Positions 50,701 to 59,169 of a DNA stretch of 64,000 bases are shown here, in pieces. The stretch comes from Streptomyces rhizoryzae. GTDB taxonomy: Bacteria > Actinomycetota > Actinomycetes > Streptomycetales > Streptomycetaceae. The position numbers and the translations under genes are program-made. A model generated the notes under the pieces. It was not told where the DNA came from. It saw nothing but the letters and a program-made list of their open reading frames with translations, and did not search any database. Each line of letters opens with the position of its first letter. Positions within the stretch are counted from its first letter, which is position 1. The stretch spans positions 45,450-109,449 of the forward strand of contig NZ_JALMUV010000027.1 of assembly GCF_023155275.1 (NCBI RefSeq), in the 5' to 3' direction.

Positions 50701-51744
50701 GTCCAGGTCGCCCGGCACGATCTCCAGGATGGTGACGCCCTGGAGGCCCTCGGCGCCGGCGATCACCGAGTCCATCGGGACCTCGCCGCCGTCCAGCACG
50801 ATGACCACGTGCGGGGTGTCGGTCACCGGCGGGCCCTGCGGGTTGAACCGCCCGCGCCCCTCCAGCTCGTCGGCGAGCAGCTCCTCGATCTCACCGAGGT
50901 CGCCGACCACCAGCCGGCGGGTGCCGGCGCCGTCGGTGGTCTTGTCCTGGACCTGCGGCAGCCACTTGGTCCACTCCCACTCGGCCTGCGCACCCGGCGC
51001 GGCGACGACCGCCACGACCAGGTCCTCGGGGGAGTGCAGGGTGCACAGCTGGGCGAGGATGGACCGCGAGGTGCCGTAGACGGTGTCCGGGTCGCCGGAG
51101 ACCGTCAGGTGGTAGAAGGCGCGCAGCGACACCGCCAGCGGGAGGTTCTCCAGGTGGCCGTGCTTGTCGAGGAACTCCTTCATCGCGTGCGCGGTCAGCG
51201 GCTCCAGCTCGTCGACCGGAGCGGTCTCCGGCGCCCGCAGCGGGGTGGCCAGCTGCTGGGGGCCCAGCCCCAGGCGCACCTGGGCGAAGTCCGGGTCGTT
51301 CGCCCGGCGTTCCCACACCCGTTTGCCCTCGGCCACGATGGACCACAGCTGGCTGGGGTCGGGATGGGTGAACAGTTGCGCGTCACGCTGCCGCCGGGCG
51401 GTGCGCCGCACCTCTTTCCGCTTCTGCGCAAGGTACTTGAGGTAGTCCTGGCGCTCCTGCACCATCTGTCCGGACGGACCCTGGCGGGCCTTGACGATCT
51501 GCATGATCGCCATCGCCAGTGTGGAGGCCACCATGAAACCGCCCATGATCTTCATGAACGGCTGGTTCCCCATGAAGAGGAAGCCTGCCGACGAGGCCAT
51601 GCCCATCATGGGCATGAAGGTCATCAGCAGGTTCTCCGGCTCGCCCTCGCGGGGCAGCTCCGGAGGCGCCTCAAGTACCACCTCCTCCGAGGGGACTTCA
51701 GGTGGTAGCGCGCGGGGCGGGCGCTTGACGATGACAACGCTCAC
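47785..51744 (-). CDS. eccC: type VII secretion motor ATPase EccC (FtsK/SpoIIIE family)
   Basis: EccC recognises substrates and powers ESX export. The 1319-residue protein is the undivided form: two membrane helices near residues 38-85, then three ATPase domains with Walker A motifs GATGSGKSE (from residue 473), GGPQTGKST (from about 830) and GESESGKSS (from 1117). Walker B is complete in the first (M-I-I-D-E-F), but the second reads I-I-D-G and the third I-V-D-D, as is usual, so the first is the main catalytic site. The third domain should read the C-terminal signal of EsxB-type substrates. It starts with GTG at 51744 and is divergent from eccD across 254 bases. Confidence 0.96.
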   Translation of the reverse strand: MSVVIVKRPPRALPPEVPSEEVVLEAPPELPREGEPENLLMTFMPMMGMASSAGFLFMGNQPFMKIMGGFMVASTLAMAIMQIVKARQGPSGQMVQERQDYLKYLAQKRKEVRRTARRQRDAQLFTHPDPSQLWSIVAEGKRVWERRANDPDFAQVRLGLGPQQLATPLRAPETAPVDELEPLTAHAMKEFLDKHGHLENLPLAVSLRAFYHLTVSGDPDTVYGTSRSILAQLCTLHSPEDLVVAVVAAPGAQAEWEWTKWLPQVQDKTTDGAGTRRLVVGDLGEIEELLADELEGRGRFNPQGPPVTDTPHVVIVLDGGEVPMDSVIAGAEGLQGVTILEIVPGDLDEIRGGLAVQVWPGKLVLESASGAVYHGVCDTLSIAEAEALARQLAPLRAGSGADGEEPLLSALDFTDLLNIGDAGTLDVSKTWRPRTLAERLRVPIGVDRDGQPVMLDIKEASQQGMGPHGLCVGATGSGKSEVLRTLVLALAVTHSSETLNFILADFKGGATFTGMADMPHVAAVITNLGEDVTLIDRMRDSITGELQRRQELLRSAGNYANITDYEKARAAGAPLDPLPSLVMIIDEFSELLAAKPDFIEMFIQIGRIGRSMGVHMLLASQRLEEGKLRGLDTFLSYRLGLRTFSAAESRTAIGVPDAYHLPNVPGSGILKYDTETMVQFKAAYVSGTYRGPGGGGRAGGGGGRANRLPVPFTAAPVIEQIIEDPTPLEPDAPEIDDALADTVLDVMVQRMQGQGPPAHQVWLPPLEEPPTVNQLLPALAVTPERGVHAPEYTALGKLVVPVALVDKPFEQRRDVMYLDFSAGAGHGLVVGGPQTGKSTLMRSMMAAFALTHTPAEVQFYCLDFGGGGMLTMEGLPHVGGVASRLDAEKVRRTVAEVVGILNQREEFFRANNIDSISTYRQRRAAGTFPDEKWGDVFLIIDGWATFKTDYEQLDPVILDIAARGLGFGVHLVIGAARYTEVRPALRDQLLNRVELRLGDPMESEFDRKRAENVPMGKPGRGLSPEKLDFLAALPRVDGMSDPETLSDGIANLVQTVSEHWQGEPAPKVRMLPTMLHASDLPRGGDYPEHGIAIGVDETTLSPAFIDFETDPLLVIYGESESGKSSLLRLLAKQIAERYPSDKALMVVSDYRRALLGEIPESHMYKYCAAGPQLQEVISGLAGSLGRRMPGPDVTPEQLRNRSWYDLPDAFVIVDDYDLVATSSGNPLQPLLEYLPFARDLGLRLILARSSSGAGRSSFEPVMQRAKELGAQGLILSADPAEGPLMGNIKGQQLTPGRGMFITRKRGAQLVQTGFLPLGG

Positions 51745-51945
51745 CGAGGCATCAGTCCTTCATGCATCTCGCAGTCTCGGACCGCCCCCGTTGGATTCGA
51801 CGGTCCCCCGAGCCAAGTCCTTGGCCCGACGCAGGCGTTGATCCTACTGTTACGCGTCAAGTCAAGGGGTGGGTGGGGCAGGGCCCCGATCGGACGGTAC
51901 GCTGACGCCCCGCGAGCGCGCCACAGCCCGGTGAGGACTGCCCTC

Positions 51946-51953
51946 TATATAGG
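51946..51953 (+). promoter_or_regulatory. AT-rich box upstream of eccD, possible -10
   Basis: TATATAGG stands out from GC-rich DNA 46 bases before the eccD GTG. No good -35 was found at the proper distance. Confidence 0.3.
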
Positions 51954-51998
51954 GAGCGCGCCGCGACAAAACGCCCAACGGATAGGGGGAACCGCCAG

Positions 51999-53465
51999 GT
52001 GAGCACGAGCACTGGCACCGGCTTCTGCCGGGTCACGGTCGCCGCGCCGGATGCACGGATCGACGTGGCGCTGCCGGAGGACGTGGCACTCGTCGATATC
52101 TACCCGGAGATCCTGCGGCTCTCCGGGCAGTCCCAGGCCGAGGGCGCCCCGACCGGTTATCACCTCGTACGCCGCGACGGCACGGTCCTCGACGCCGGCC
52201 AGTCGCTCGCCCAGCAGCAGATCCTCGACGGCGACCTGCTGCTGCTCAAGCCGTTCGCCGAATCGCTGCCGCTGCCGGTCTTCGACGACGTCTCGGACGC
52301 CATCGCCTCCGCGGTCAAGCAGAACCGCAGCCGCTGGAGCGACGACCTGATGCGCGTCGTCGGCCTGAGCGCCGGTGTGCTGCTGCTGGTGATGATGGCG
52401 TTCGCCCTGTGGTTCTCGAACCCCGTCGACCGCGACATGCACCGCCTCCCCGGCATCATCGCCGGCGTCGTCGGCGTGGTGCTGGTCGCCCTGGCCGGCG
52501 TCCGCGCCCGGGTCTACGACGACCACGCCTCCTCCATCGCGCTGGGCCTGGCGTCCCTGCCGCACCTGCTCATCGCGGGCTCCGGCATCTTCCCCGTCGA
52601 CCCGGGCGCGGGCCCGGGCCGGCTCCACCTGCTCGTCGGCTGCGTGACGGTCCTGATCGCCTCGGTGCTGCTGGTGGTCCTGCTGCCGCGCGGTGACGCC
52701 CCCTTCGTCGCGGCCGCCTTCCTGTCCGCCATCGGCACCCTCGCGGTCTTCGCCGCGATCCTCACCGACGCCGCGCCGAGCGAGGTCGCCGCGGTCACCG
52801 CCGTGGTCTCCATCGCCATGGTCGCCTGGCTGCCCGGCCTCTCCGCCCGCTTCGCCCGCCTGCCCATCGGCTACCGCTCGCCCGACCAGATCGCCAAGGG
52901 CGCCCTGGAGTCCGGCTCCTCCGAGACCGAGTCCGTCGACTTCGTCAAGATCGGCAACCAGGCCAAGCGCGGCCACGAACTCCTGCTCGGCCTGGTCGCC
53001 GGCTGCTCCGCCCTGGTCGTCGGCTCCGCCGGTGTCGTCCTGGGCTTCTCCGACAACGTCTGGGCCCAGGTCCTGGCGATGGCCGCGGGCATCACGATCA
53101 TGCTGCGCGCCCGGCTCTTCGACTACACCGCCCAGGTCGCCTGCCTGACCGTGGCCGGCATCCTCACCATCGTGCTGCTCATCCTGGGCATCGCGCTGCA
53201 CCCGCCGACGGACATCTTCGTCACCCTGGAGCGCTTCCAGGACGCCGGCCCGCTCAACGTCCGCACCGTCTGGTTCTCCAGCAGCATCGCGGTGGGCGCC
53301 GCCCTGCTGGTCGGCGTCGGCCTGGTCGTCCCGAAGAAGGGCGTCACCCCCTTCTGGGGCCGGATCTTCGACATCTTCGACGGCCTGGTCCTGCTGTCCC
53401 TGGTGCCGCTGTGCCTGGCGGTCCTCGACGTCTACAGCACCGTGCGCGGCCTGACCAGCAGCTGA
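51999..53465 (+). CDS. eccD: type VII secretion membrane protein EccD
   Basis: EccD forms the main membrane vestibule of the ESX complex. The 488-residue protein has a cytoplasmic ubiquitin-like domain (residues 1 to about 95, with R-V-T-V-A-A-P-D-A-R-I-D-V-A-L-P), a linker, and about eleven membrane helices from residue 122 to the end. The GTG at 51999 is preferred because it begins the ubiquitin-like fold. It is divergent from eccC. A terminator follows at 53495-53524, which ends the secretion locus. Confidence 0.95.
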   Translation: MSTSTGTGFCRVTVAAPDARIDVALPEDVALVDIYPEILRLSGQSQAEGAPTGYHLVRRDGTVLDAGQSLAQQQILDGDLLLLKPFAESLPLPVFDDVSDAIASAVKQNRSRWSDDLMRVVGLSAGVLLLVMMAFALWFSNPVDRDMHRLPGIIAGVVGVVLVALAGVRARVYDDHASSIALGLASLPHLLIAGSGIFPVDPGAGPGRLHLLVGCVTVLIASVLLVVLLPRGDAPFVAAAFLSAIGTLAVFAAILTDAAPSEVAAVTAVVSIAMVAWLPGLSARFARLPIGYRSPDQIAKGALESGSSETESVDFVKIGNQAKRGHELLLGLVAGCSALVVGSAGVVLGFSDNVWAQVLAMAAGITIMLRARLFDYTAQVACLTVAGILTIVLLILGIALHPPTDIFVTLERFQDAGPLNVRTVWFSSSIAVGAALLVGVGLVVPKKGVTPFWGRIFDIFDGLVLLSLVPLCLAVLDVYSTVRGLTSS

Positions 53466-53494
53466 CGGCGCCACCGGCACCCGCCCGTCGGCGA

Positions 53495-53524
53495 GCGGCC
53501 CCCGACCACCCGGTCGGGGGCCGC
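53495..53524 (+). terminator. stem-loop terminator of eccD
   Basis: A perfect 13-bp stem (53495-53507 with 53512-53524) with a 4-nt loop, 30 bases after the stop codon. Confidence 0.85.
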
Positions 53525-53627
53525 CGTGCCAGCTGGTACGCTGTGTGACGGTCCATTCGAGTCATCCGACGATTCCCTGTGAAGCAGACCAGGGGCGCTC
53601 ATGGACCGCAACCATCGAGGAGTACGC

Positions 53628-53915
53628 GTGTCGCTCGACGCCGCAACGAAGAAGCAGATCATGGCCGAGTTCGCCACCAAGGAGGGTGACACCGGCTCCC
53701 CCGAGGTCCAGGTTGCGCTGCTCTCCCGCCGCATCTCGGACCTGACCGAGCACCTCAAGACCCACAAGCACGACCACCACTCCCGCCGTGGTCTGCTGCT
53801 GCTGGTCGGCCAGCGCCGCCGCCTGCTGCAGTACCTGGCGAAGAAGGACATCACCCGCTTCCGCCAGCTGGTGGAGCGGCTGGGCATCCGCCGCGGCGCG
53901 GCGGGCGCCAAGTAA
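53628..53915 (+). CDS. rpsO: 30S ribosomal protein S15
   Basis: S15 binds the central domain of 16S rRNA and nucleates the platform of the small subunit. The 95-residue protein has the typical length and the D-T-G-S-P-E-V-Q-V-A-L, H-L-K-T-H-K-H-D-H-H-S-R-R-G-L and V-G-Q-R-R-R-L-L-Q-Y-L segments. The GTG at 53628 is chosen to give the standard N-terminus, with GAGGAG 7 nt upstream. It precedes pnp as in most bacteria, with a hairpin between them. Confidence 0.97.
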   Translation: MSLDAATKKQIMAEFATKEGDTGSPEVQVALLSRRISDLTEHLKTHKHDHHSRRGLLLLVGQRRRLLQYLAKKDITRFRQLVERLGIRRGAAGAK

Positions 53916-53923
53916 GACGGCGT

Positions 53924-53958
53924 AAAGGGAGCGGTTCCCACCGGGGGCCGCTCCCTTT
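53924..53958 (+). terminator. stem-loop between rpsO and pnp
   Basis: An 11-bp stem (53924-53934 with 53948-53958) begins 8 bases after the rpsO stop and ends in TTT. It may act as a terminator with read-through, or be an RNase III processing site as known for rpsO-pnp in S. coelicolor (family knowledge). Confidence 0.7.
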
Positions 53959-54210
53959 GCCGTACGCACCGGACACCGGTACCGCCGCGCGGTGGACGGA
54001 AGCTTTGTAGTCTGGTGCCATATCGCAAAAGCGAACGCGGTAGAGCGCCCTTTGGCCGCCGGTCCTCGGTAGTGGCCCCCGGACGGCCCATGGTCCCCAC
54101 CATGCGGCAGTACCCCGGGTGCTTCGATCGAAGACCGGCCCGCACCGGCGCTCCACCGAAGACGGTCCCCTGCCACACGGGCAGCGGACGCAGACGAGGA
54201 GATATTCCTG

Positions 54211-56430
54211 GTGGAGAACGAGACCCACTACGCCGAAGCCGTGATCGACAACGGTTCCTTCGGCACCCGCACCATCCGCTTCGAGACGGGCCGCCTGGCC
54301 AAGCAGGCCGCCGGCTCCGCCGTGGCCTACCTGGACGACGACACCATGGTGCTGTCGGCCACCACCGCCTCCAAGCAGCCGAAGGACCAGCTGGACTTCT
54401 TCCCGCTGACCGTCGACGTCGAGGAGCGGATGTACGCAGCCGGCAAGATCCCCGGCTCCTTCTTCCGCCGTGAGGGCCGCCCCTCCGAGGACGCCATCCT
54501 CACCTGCCGCCTCATCGACCGCCCGCTGCGCCCGTCCTTCAAGAAGGGCCTGCGGAACGAGATCCAGATCGTCGAGACGATCATGGCGCTCAACCCCGAC
54601 CACCTCTACGACGTGGTCGCCATCAACGCCGCCTCCTGCTCCACGCAGCTGGCCGGCCTGCCCTTCTCCGGCCCGATCGGCGGCACCCGCGTCGCCCTGA
54701 TCAACGGCCAGTGGGTGGCGTTCCCCACCCACACCGAGCTGGAGGACGCGGTCTTCGACATGGTCGTGGCCGGCCGGGTGCTGCCCGACGGCGACGTCGC
54801 GATCATGATGGTCGAGGCCGAGGCCACCGAGAAGACCGTCCAGCTGGTCAAGGGCGGCGCCGAGGCCCCCACCGAGGAGGTCGTGGCCGCCGGTCTGGAG
54901 GCCGCCAAGCCCTTCATCAAGGTCCTGTGCAAGGCCCAGGCCGACCTCGCCGCCAAGGCCGCCAAGCCGACCGGTGAGTTCCCGATCTTCCTCGACTACC
55001 AGGACGACGTCCTGGAGGCCCTCACCAAGGCCGTCAAGGACGAGCTCGGCCAGGCGCTGACCATCGCCGGCAAGCAGGAGCGCGAGACCGAGCTGGACCG
55101 CGTCAAGGCGCTGGCCGCCGAGAAGCTCCTGCCGGAGTTCGAGGGCCGCGAGAAGGAGATCTCCGCCGCGTACCGCTCGCTGACCAAGACCCTGGTCCGG
55201 GAGCGCGTCATCAAGGAGAAGAAGCGCATCGACGGCCGCGGCGTGACGGACATCCGCACGCTCGCCGCCGAGGTCGAGGCGATCCCGCGGGTCCACGGCT
55301 CGGCGCTCTTCGAGCGCGGCGAGACCCAGATCCTGGGCGTCACCACCCTCAACATGCTCCGCATGGAGCAGCAGCTGGACACCCTCTCCCCGGTGACCCG
55401 CAAGCGCTACATGCACAACTACAACTTCCCGCCGTACTCCACCGGTGAGACCGGCCGCGTCGGCTCCCCCAAGCGCCGCGAGATCGGCCACGGTGCCCTC
55501 GCCGAGCGTGCGCTCGTGCCGGTGCTGCCCACCCGCGAGGAGTTCCCCTACGCGATCCGCCAGGTCTCCGAGGCGCTGGGCTCCAACGGCTCGACGTCCA
55601 TGGGCTCGGTCTGCGCCTCCACGATGTCGCTGATGAACGCCGGTGTGCCGCTCAAGGCCCCGGTCGCCGGCATCGCGATGGGCCTGATCTCCCAGGAGAT
55701 CGACGGTGAGACGCACTACGTCACCCTCACCGACATCCTCGGTGCCGAGGACGCCTTCGGCGACATGGACTTCAAGGTCGCCGGCACCAAGGAGTTCGTC
55801 ACCGCGCTCCAGCTCGACACCAAGCTCGACGGCATCCCCGCCTCGGTCCTGGCCGCCGCGCTGAAGCAGGCCCGCGACGCCCGCCTGCACATCCTCGACG
55901 TGATGAACGAGGCCATCGACGTCCCCGACGAGATGTCCCCGAACGCGCCGCGGATCATCACCGTCAAGATCCCGGTGGACAAGATCGGCGAGGTCATCGG
56001 CCCCAAGGGCAAGATGATCAACCAGATCCAGGAGGACACCGGCGCCGACATCACGATCGAGGACGACGGCACCATCTACATCGGTGCCGCCGACGGCCCG
56101 GCCGCCGAGGCCGCCCGCGCCACGATCAACGGCATCGCCAACCCGACCATGCCCGAGGTCGGCGAGCGCTACCTCGGCACGGTCGTCAAGACCACCACCT
56201 TCGGTGCGTTCGTCTCCCTGCTCCCGGGCAAGGACGGCCTGCTGCACATCTCGCAGATCCGCAAGCTCGCCGGCGGCAAGCGCGTGGAGAACGTCGAGGA
56301 CGTGCTCGGCGTCGGCGCCAAGGTCCAGGTCGAGATCGCCGAGATCGACCAGCGCGGCAAGCTCTCGCTGATCCCGGTCATCGAGGAAGAAGACACGGCA
56401 GCCGACACGAAGGACGACTCCGACAAGTGA
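54211..56430 (+). CDS. pnp: polyribonucleotide nucleotidyltransferase (PNPase)
   Basis: PNPase degrades RNA phosphorolytically from the 3' end and can add tails; in streptomycetes it also makes poly(A)-like tails. The 739-residue protein has two RNase PH domains (F-E-T-G-R-L-A-K-Q-A near residue 15, and the second with G-E-T-Q-I-L-G-V-T-T), an all-alpha linker, and C-terminal KH (V-I-G-P-K-G-K-M-I-N-Q-I) and S1 (Y-L-G-T-V-V-K) domains. It starts at a GTG at 54211 after GAGGAG. Its stop overlaps the M16 peptidase start (GTGA). The 250-nt leader includes the palindrome CTTCGATCGAAG at 54121-54132. Confidence 0.97.
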   Translation: MENETHYAEAVIDNGSFGTRTIRFETGRLAKQAAGSAVAYLDDDTMVLSATTASKQPKDQLDFFPLTVDVEERMYAAGKIPGSFFRREGRPSEDAILTCRLIDRPLRPSFKKGLRNEIQIVETIMALNPDHLYDVVAINAASCSTQLAGLPFSGPIGGTRVALINGQWVAFPTHTELEDAVFDMVVAGRVLPDGDVAIMMVEAEATEKTVQLVKGGAEAPTEEVVAAGLEAAKPFIKVLCKAQADLAAKAAKPTGEFPIFLDYQDDVLEALTKAVKDELGQALTIAGKQERETELDRVKALAAEKLLPEFEGREKEISAAYRSLTKTLVRERVIKEKKRIDGRGVTDIRTLAAEVEAIPRVHGSALFERGETQILGVTTLNMLRMEQQLDTLSPVTRKRYMHNYNFPPYSTGETGRVGSPKRREIGHGALAERALVPVLPTREEFPYAIRQVSEALGSNGSTSMGSVCASTMSLMNAGVPLKAPVAGIAMGLISQEIDGETHYVTLTDILGAEDAFGDMDFKVAGTKEFVTALQLDTKLDGIPASVLAAALKQARDARLHILDVMNEAIDVPDEMSPNAPRIITVKIPVDKIGEVIGPKGKMINQIQEDTGADITIEDDGTIYIGAADGPAAEAARATINGIANPTMPEVGERYLGTVVKTTTFGAFVSLLPGKDGLLHISQIRKLAGGKRVENVEDVLGVGAKVQVEIAEIDQRGKLSLIPVIEEEDTAADTKDDSDK

Positions 56431-57806
56431 CGTCCCGTACGTTCACGACGACGGCCCGCCCCTCCTCGGAGGGGCGGGCCGTCGCCCGTACCCAAACGCT
56501 TCTGAAGGGCGCCGCGGGCGCCGGCACGGTCCGCCGCACCACGCTCCCCGGCGGACTGCGCGTGGTCACCGAGACGCTGCCCACCGTCCGCTCCGTCACC
56601 TTCGGGATCTGGGCGCACGTGGGCTCCCGCGACGAGACCCCATCCCTGAACGGCGCCACCCACTACCTGGAGCACCTGCTCTTCAAGGGCACCGACCGCC
56701 GCTCCGCGCTGGACATCTCCGCCGCGGTCGACGCCGTCGGCGGCGAGATGAACGCCTTCACGGCCAAGGAGTACACCTGCTACTACGCGCGGGTGCTCGA
56801 CGCCGACCTGCCGCTGGCCATCGACGTGGTCTGCGACATGCTCACCGGCTCGCTGATCGACACCGAGGACGTGGACGCCGAGCGGGGGGTGATCCTCGAA
56901 GAGATCGCGATGACCGAGGACGACCCGGGCGACTGCGTGCACGACCTGTTCGCCCAGACCATGCTCGGCGACACCCCGCTGGGCCGCCCCGTCCTGGGCA
57001 CCGTCGACACCGTCAACGCGCTCACCGCACCCCGGATCCGCCGCTTCTACAAGAAGCACTACGACCCCACCCACCTGGTCGTCACCGCCGCCGGCAACGT
57101 CGACCACGCCAAGGTCGTCCGCCTGGTCCGCCGGGCCTTCGAGCGGGCCGGCGCACTGGACCGGTCCGACGCCGTCCCGGTCGCCCCGCGCACCGGCAGC
57201 CGCGCCATCCGCACCGCCGGCCGGGTCGATCTGCTCGGCCGCAAGACCGAGCAGGCCCACGTGGTCCTCGGCGTCCCGGGGATGTCCCGCACCGACGACC
57301 GGCGCTGGGCGATGGGCGTGCTGAACACCGCCCTGGGCGGCGGGATGAGCTCCCGGCTCTTCCAGGAGGTCCGCGAGAAGCGCGGCCTGGCCTACAGCGT
57401 GTACTCCTTCACCTCGGGCTTCGCCGACTGCGGGCTGTTCGGCGTCTACGCCGGCTGCCGCCCCAACCAGGTCCACGACGTCCTGAAGATCTGCCGCGAC
57501 GAGCTCGACACGGTCGCCGCCGAGGGCCTGACCGACGACGAGATCCGCCGGGCCATCGGCCAGCTGCGCGGCTCCACCGTCCTCGGCCTGGAGGACACCG
57601 GCGCCCTGATGCACCGGCTCGGCAAGAGCGAGCTGTGCTGGGGCGAGCACATGTCGGTCGACGAGATGCTGGCCCGGATATCGGCGGTGACCCCGGACGA
57701 GGTCCGCGAGGTGGCCCGTGATGTCCTGGGCGCACGCCCCTCGCTGTCCGTCATCGGCCCCCTGAAGGACCGGCAGGCGGCCCGCCTGGACGACGCCGTC
57801 GCGTAA
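56427..57806 (+). CDS. M16-family zinc metallopeptidase
   Basis: The 459-residue protein belongs to the insulinase/mitochondrial-processing-peptidase family. The inverted zinc motif HYLEH lies at residues 79-83, with the downstream Glu of the family about 75 residues later (E-E-I-A-M-T-E-D region), and the C-terminal half carries the R-G-L-A-Y-S-V-Y-S-F segment of the second domain. Its substrate in bacteria is not known. The GTG at 56427 overlaps the pnp stop by four bases. A perfect palindrome (56449-56484) covers codons 8-19 of the gene, which is unusual. Confidence 0.93.
   Translation: MTSRTFTTTARPSSEGRAVARTQTLLKGAAGAGTVRRTTLPGGLRVVTETLPTVRSVTFGIWAHVGSRDETPSLNGATHYLEHLLFKGTDRRSALDISAAVDAVGGEMNAFTAKEYTCYYARVLDADLPLAIDVVCDMLTGSLIDTEDVDAERGVILEEIAMTEDDPGDCVHDLFAQTMLGDTPLGRPVLGTVDTVNALTAPRIRRFYKKHYDPTHLVVTAAGNVDHAKVVRLVRRAFERAGALDRSDAVPVAPRTGSRAIRTAGRVDLLGRKTEQAHVVLGVPGMSRTDDRRWAMGVLNTALGGGMSSRLFQEVREKRGLAYSVYSFTSGFADCGLFGVYAGCRPNQVHDVLKICRDELDTVAAEGLTDDEIRRAIGQLRGSTVLGLEDTGALMHRLGKSELCWGEHMSVDEMLARISAVTPDEVREVARDVLGARPSLSVIGPLKDRQAARLDDAVA
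56449..56484 (+). other. perfect 36-bp palindrome inside the M16 gene start
   Basis: Bases 56449-56465 and 56468-56484 are exact inverted copies (17 bp) around TC. It begins 19 bases after the pnp stop and could act as a terminator, an RNA 3' end stabiliser for pnp, or a translation attenuator for the peptidase gene. Confidence 0.7.
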
Positions 57807-57857
57807 GGCGGCGGCGTCAGCGGGCTGCCGCCCACCACCGAGAGAGAACGGAAAACG

Positions 57858-58610
57858 ATGAGCAAGCTGCGCGTGGCCGTCCTGGGCGCCAAGGGCCGCA
57901 TCGGCTCCGAGGCCGTACGGGCCGTCGAGGCCGCCGACGACATGGAGCTGGTCGCGGCCCTGGGCCGGGGTGATTCCCTGGAGGCGCTGGTGGAGTCCGG
58001 CGCCCAGGTCGCGGTCGAACTCACCACGCCCGACGCGGTGATGGACAACCTCGGCTTCTGCCTCCGGCACGGCATCCACGGCGTGGTCGGCACCACCGGC
58101 TGGACCGACGAGCGCCTCGCGCAGCTGCGCACCTGGCTGGACGACGCCCCCGGCACGGGTGTGCTGATCGCCCCGAACTTCTCCATCGGCGCGGTGCTGA
58201 CCACGAAGTTCGCGCAGGCCGCGGCCCGCTTCTTCGAGTCCGCCGAGATCGTCGAGCTGCACCACCCGAACAAGGCGGACGCCCCGTCCGGCACCGCCGC
58301 CCGCACCGCCGAGCTGATCGCGCAGGCGCGCGCGCAGGCCGGCTGCCCGCCCCAGCCGGACGCCACCACCACCGCGCTGGACGGCGCCCGCGGCGCGGAC
58401 GTCTCCGGCGTCCCGGTGCACTCGGTGCGGCTGCGCGGCCTGCTGGCGCACCAGGAGGTGCTGCTCGGCGGGGTGGGGGAGACCCTCACCATCCGCCACG
58501 ACTCGCTGCACCACAGCAGCTTCATGCCGGGCATCCTGCTCGGCGTGCGCCGCGTGGTGGACACCCCGGGCCTGACGGTGGGCCTGGAGAACTTCCTCGA
58601 TCTGGACTGA
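57858..58610 (+). CDS. dapB: 4-hydroxy-tetrahydrodipicolinate reductase
   Basis: DapB reduces HTPA with NAD(P)H in the lysine/diaminopimelate pathway, which also feeds cell-wall synthesis. The 250-residue protein has the N-terminal nucleotide-binding V-L-G-A-K-G-R-I-G and the family signature E-L-H-H-P-N-K-A-D-A-P-S-G-T-A near residue 133. The ATG at 57858 follows a GAGAGAACGG stretch. It lies 51 bases after the M16 gene, and dapA, encoding the preceding enzyme, is 2.6 kb downstream. Confidence 0.96.
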   Translation: MSKLRVAVLGAKGRIGSEAVRAVEAADDMELVAALGRGDSLEALVESGAQVAVELTTPDAVMDNLGFCLRHGIHGVVGTTGWTDERLAQLRTWLDDAPGTGVLIAPNFSIGAVLTTKFAQAAARFFESAEIVELHHPNKADAPSGTAARTAELIAQARAQAGCPPQPDATTTALDGARGADVSGVPVHSVRLRGLLAHQEVLLGGVGETLTIRHDSLHHSSFMPGILLGVRRVVDTPGLTVGLENFLDLD

Positions 58611-58615
58611 CGGAC

Positions 58616-59092
58616 ATGGGCGGAAAGATCACCTACATCTTCCTCGCCACCGTGCTGGTGCTGGTCTTCGGCGTGGTGGCGATGGAGGGCGTCCTGCTGC
58701 TGCTGACGGGCGAACCGGCGGCCATGGGCATGGGCGCAGTGGCCTTCGTCCTGCCGTGCCTGGGCGCCTGGTTCCTGTGGGCCAACACCCGCTTCGCCCG
58801 CGACGCGAACCGGCTCGCCGGCGAACTGGCGGCGGAGGGCGGCCTGCCGGCCGACGACCTCGCCCGCACCCCCGGCGGCCGGATCGACCGGGACGCGGCC
58901 GACGCGGTCTTCGCCCGGCGGCAGGCCGAGACCGAGGAGGCGCCCGGCGACTGGCGCACGTGGTTCCGGCTCGCCGTGGCCTACCGGGACGCCCGGGACA
59001 CCCCGCGCGCCCGCAAGGCGATGCAGCGCGCCATCGCCCTGCACGACGGCCGGCCGGTCCCCGGCGACCGCCGGCCCGCCCGGACCGGCTGA
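58616..59092 (+). CDS. membrane protein with two N-terminal helices and a helical tail
   Basis: The 158-residue protein has two membrane helices (about residues 5-29 and 36-57), then a soluble charged part with W-F-R-L-A-V-A-Y-R-D-A-R-D-T-P-R-A-R-K-A-M-Q-R-A, which looks like one tetratricopeptide-type repeat. No family with known function was recognised. It begins 5 bases after the dapB stop, so it is probably co-transcribed with dapB, and is followed by a strong terminator. Confidence 0.75.
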   Translation: MGGKITYIFLATVLVLVFGVVAMEGVLLLLTGEPAAMGMGAVAFVLPCLGAWFLWANTRFARDANRLAGELAAEGGLPADDLARTPGGRIDRDAADAVFARRQAETEEAPGDWRTWFRLAVAYRDARDTPRARKAMQRAIALHDGRPVPGDRRPARTG

Positions 59093-59110
59093 GCGCCCCC
59101 GCAACAGCAC

Positions 59111-59160
59111 ACGGCCGCCCGGGCCCGTACAGCAGCAGCCGTACGGGCCCGGGCGGCCGT
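59111..59160. terminator. bidirectional stem-loop between convergent genes
   Basis: A perfect 20-bp stem (59111-59130 with 59141-59160) with a 10-nt loop, serving the gene at 58616 and the minus-strand gene at 59170. Confidence 0.92.
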
Positions 59161-59169
59161 TGTGCGGGG

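Noticed and set aside
46978..51708. Long plus-strand open frame across the WXG gene and eccC
   Set aside because: It is a shadow of eccC, which has three clear ATPase domains on the minus strand. The translated product is Arg/Gly/Val-rich with no motif.
51841..51865. TTGACT and TAGGAT on the minus strand as an eccC promoter
   Set aside because: The spacing is 13 bp, too short for a normal promoter.
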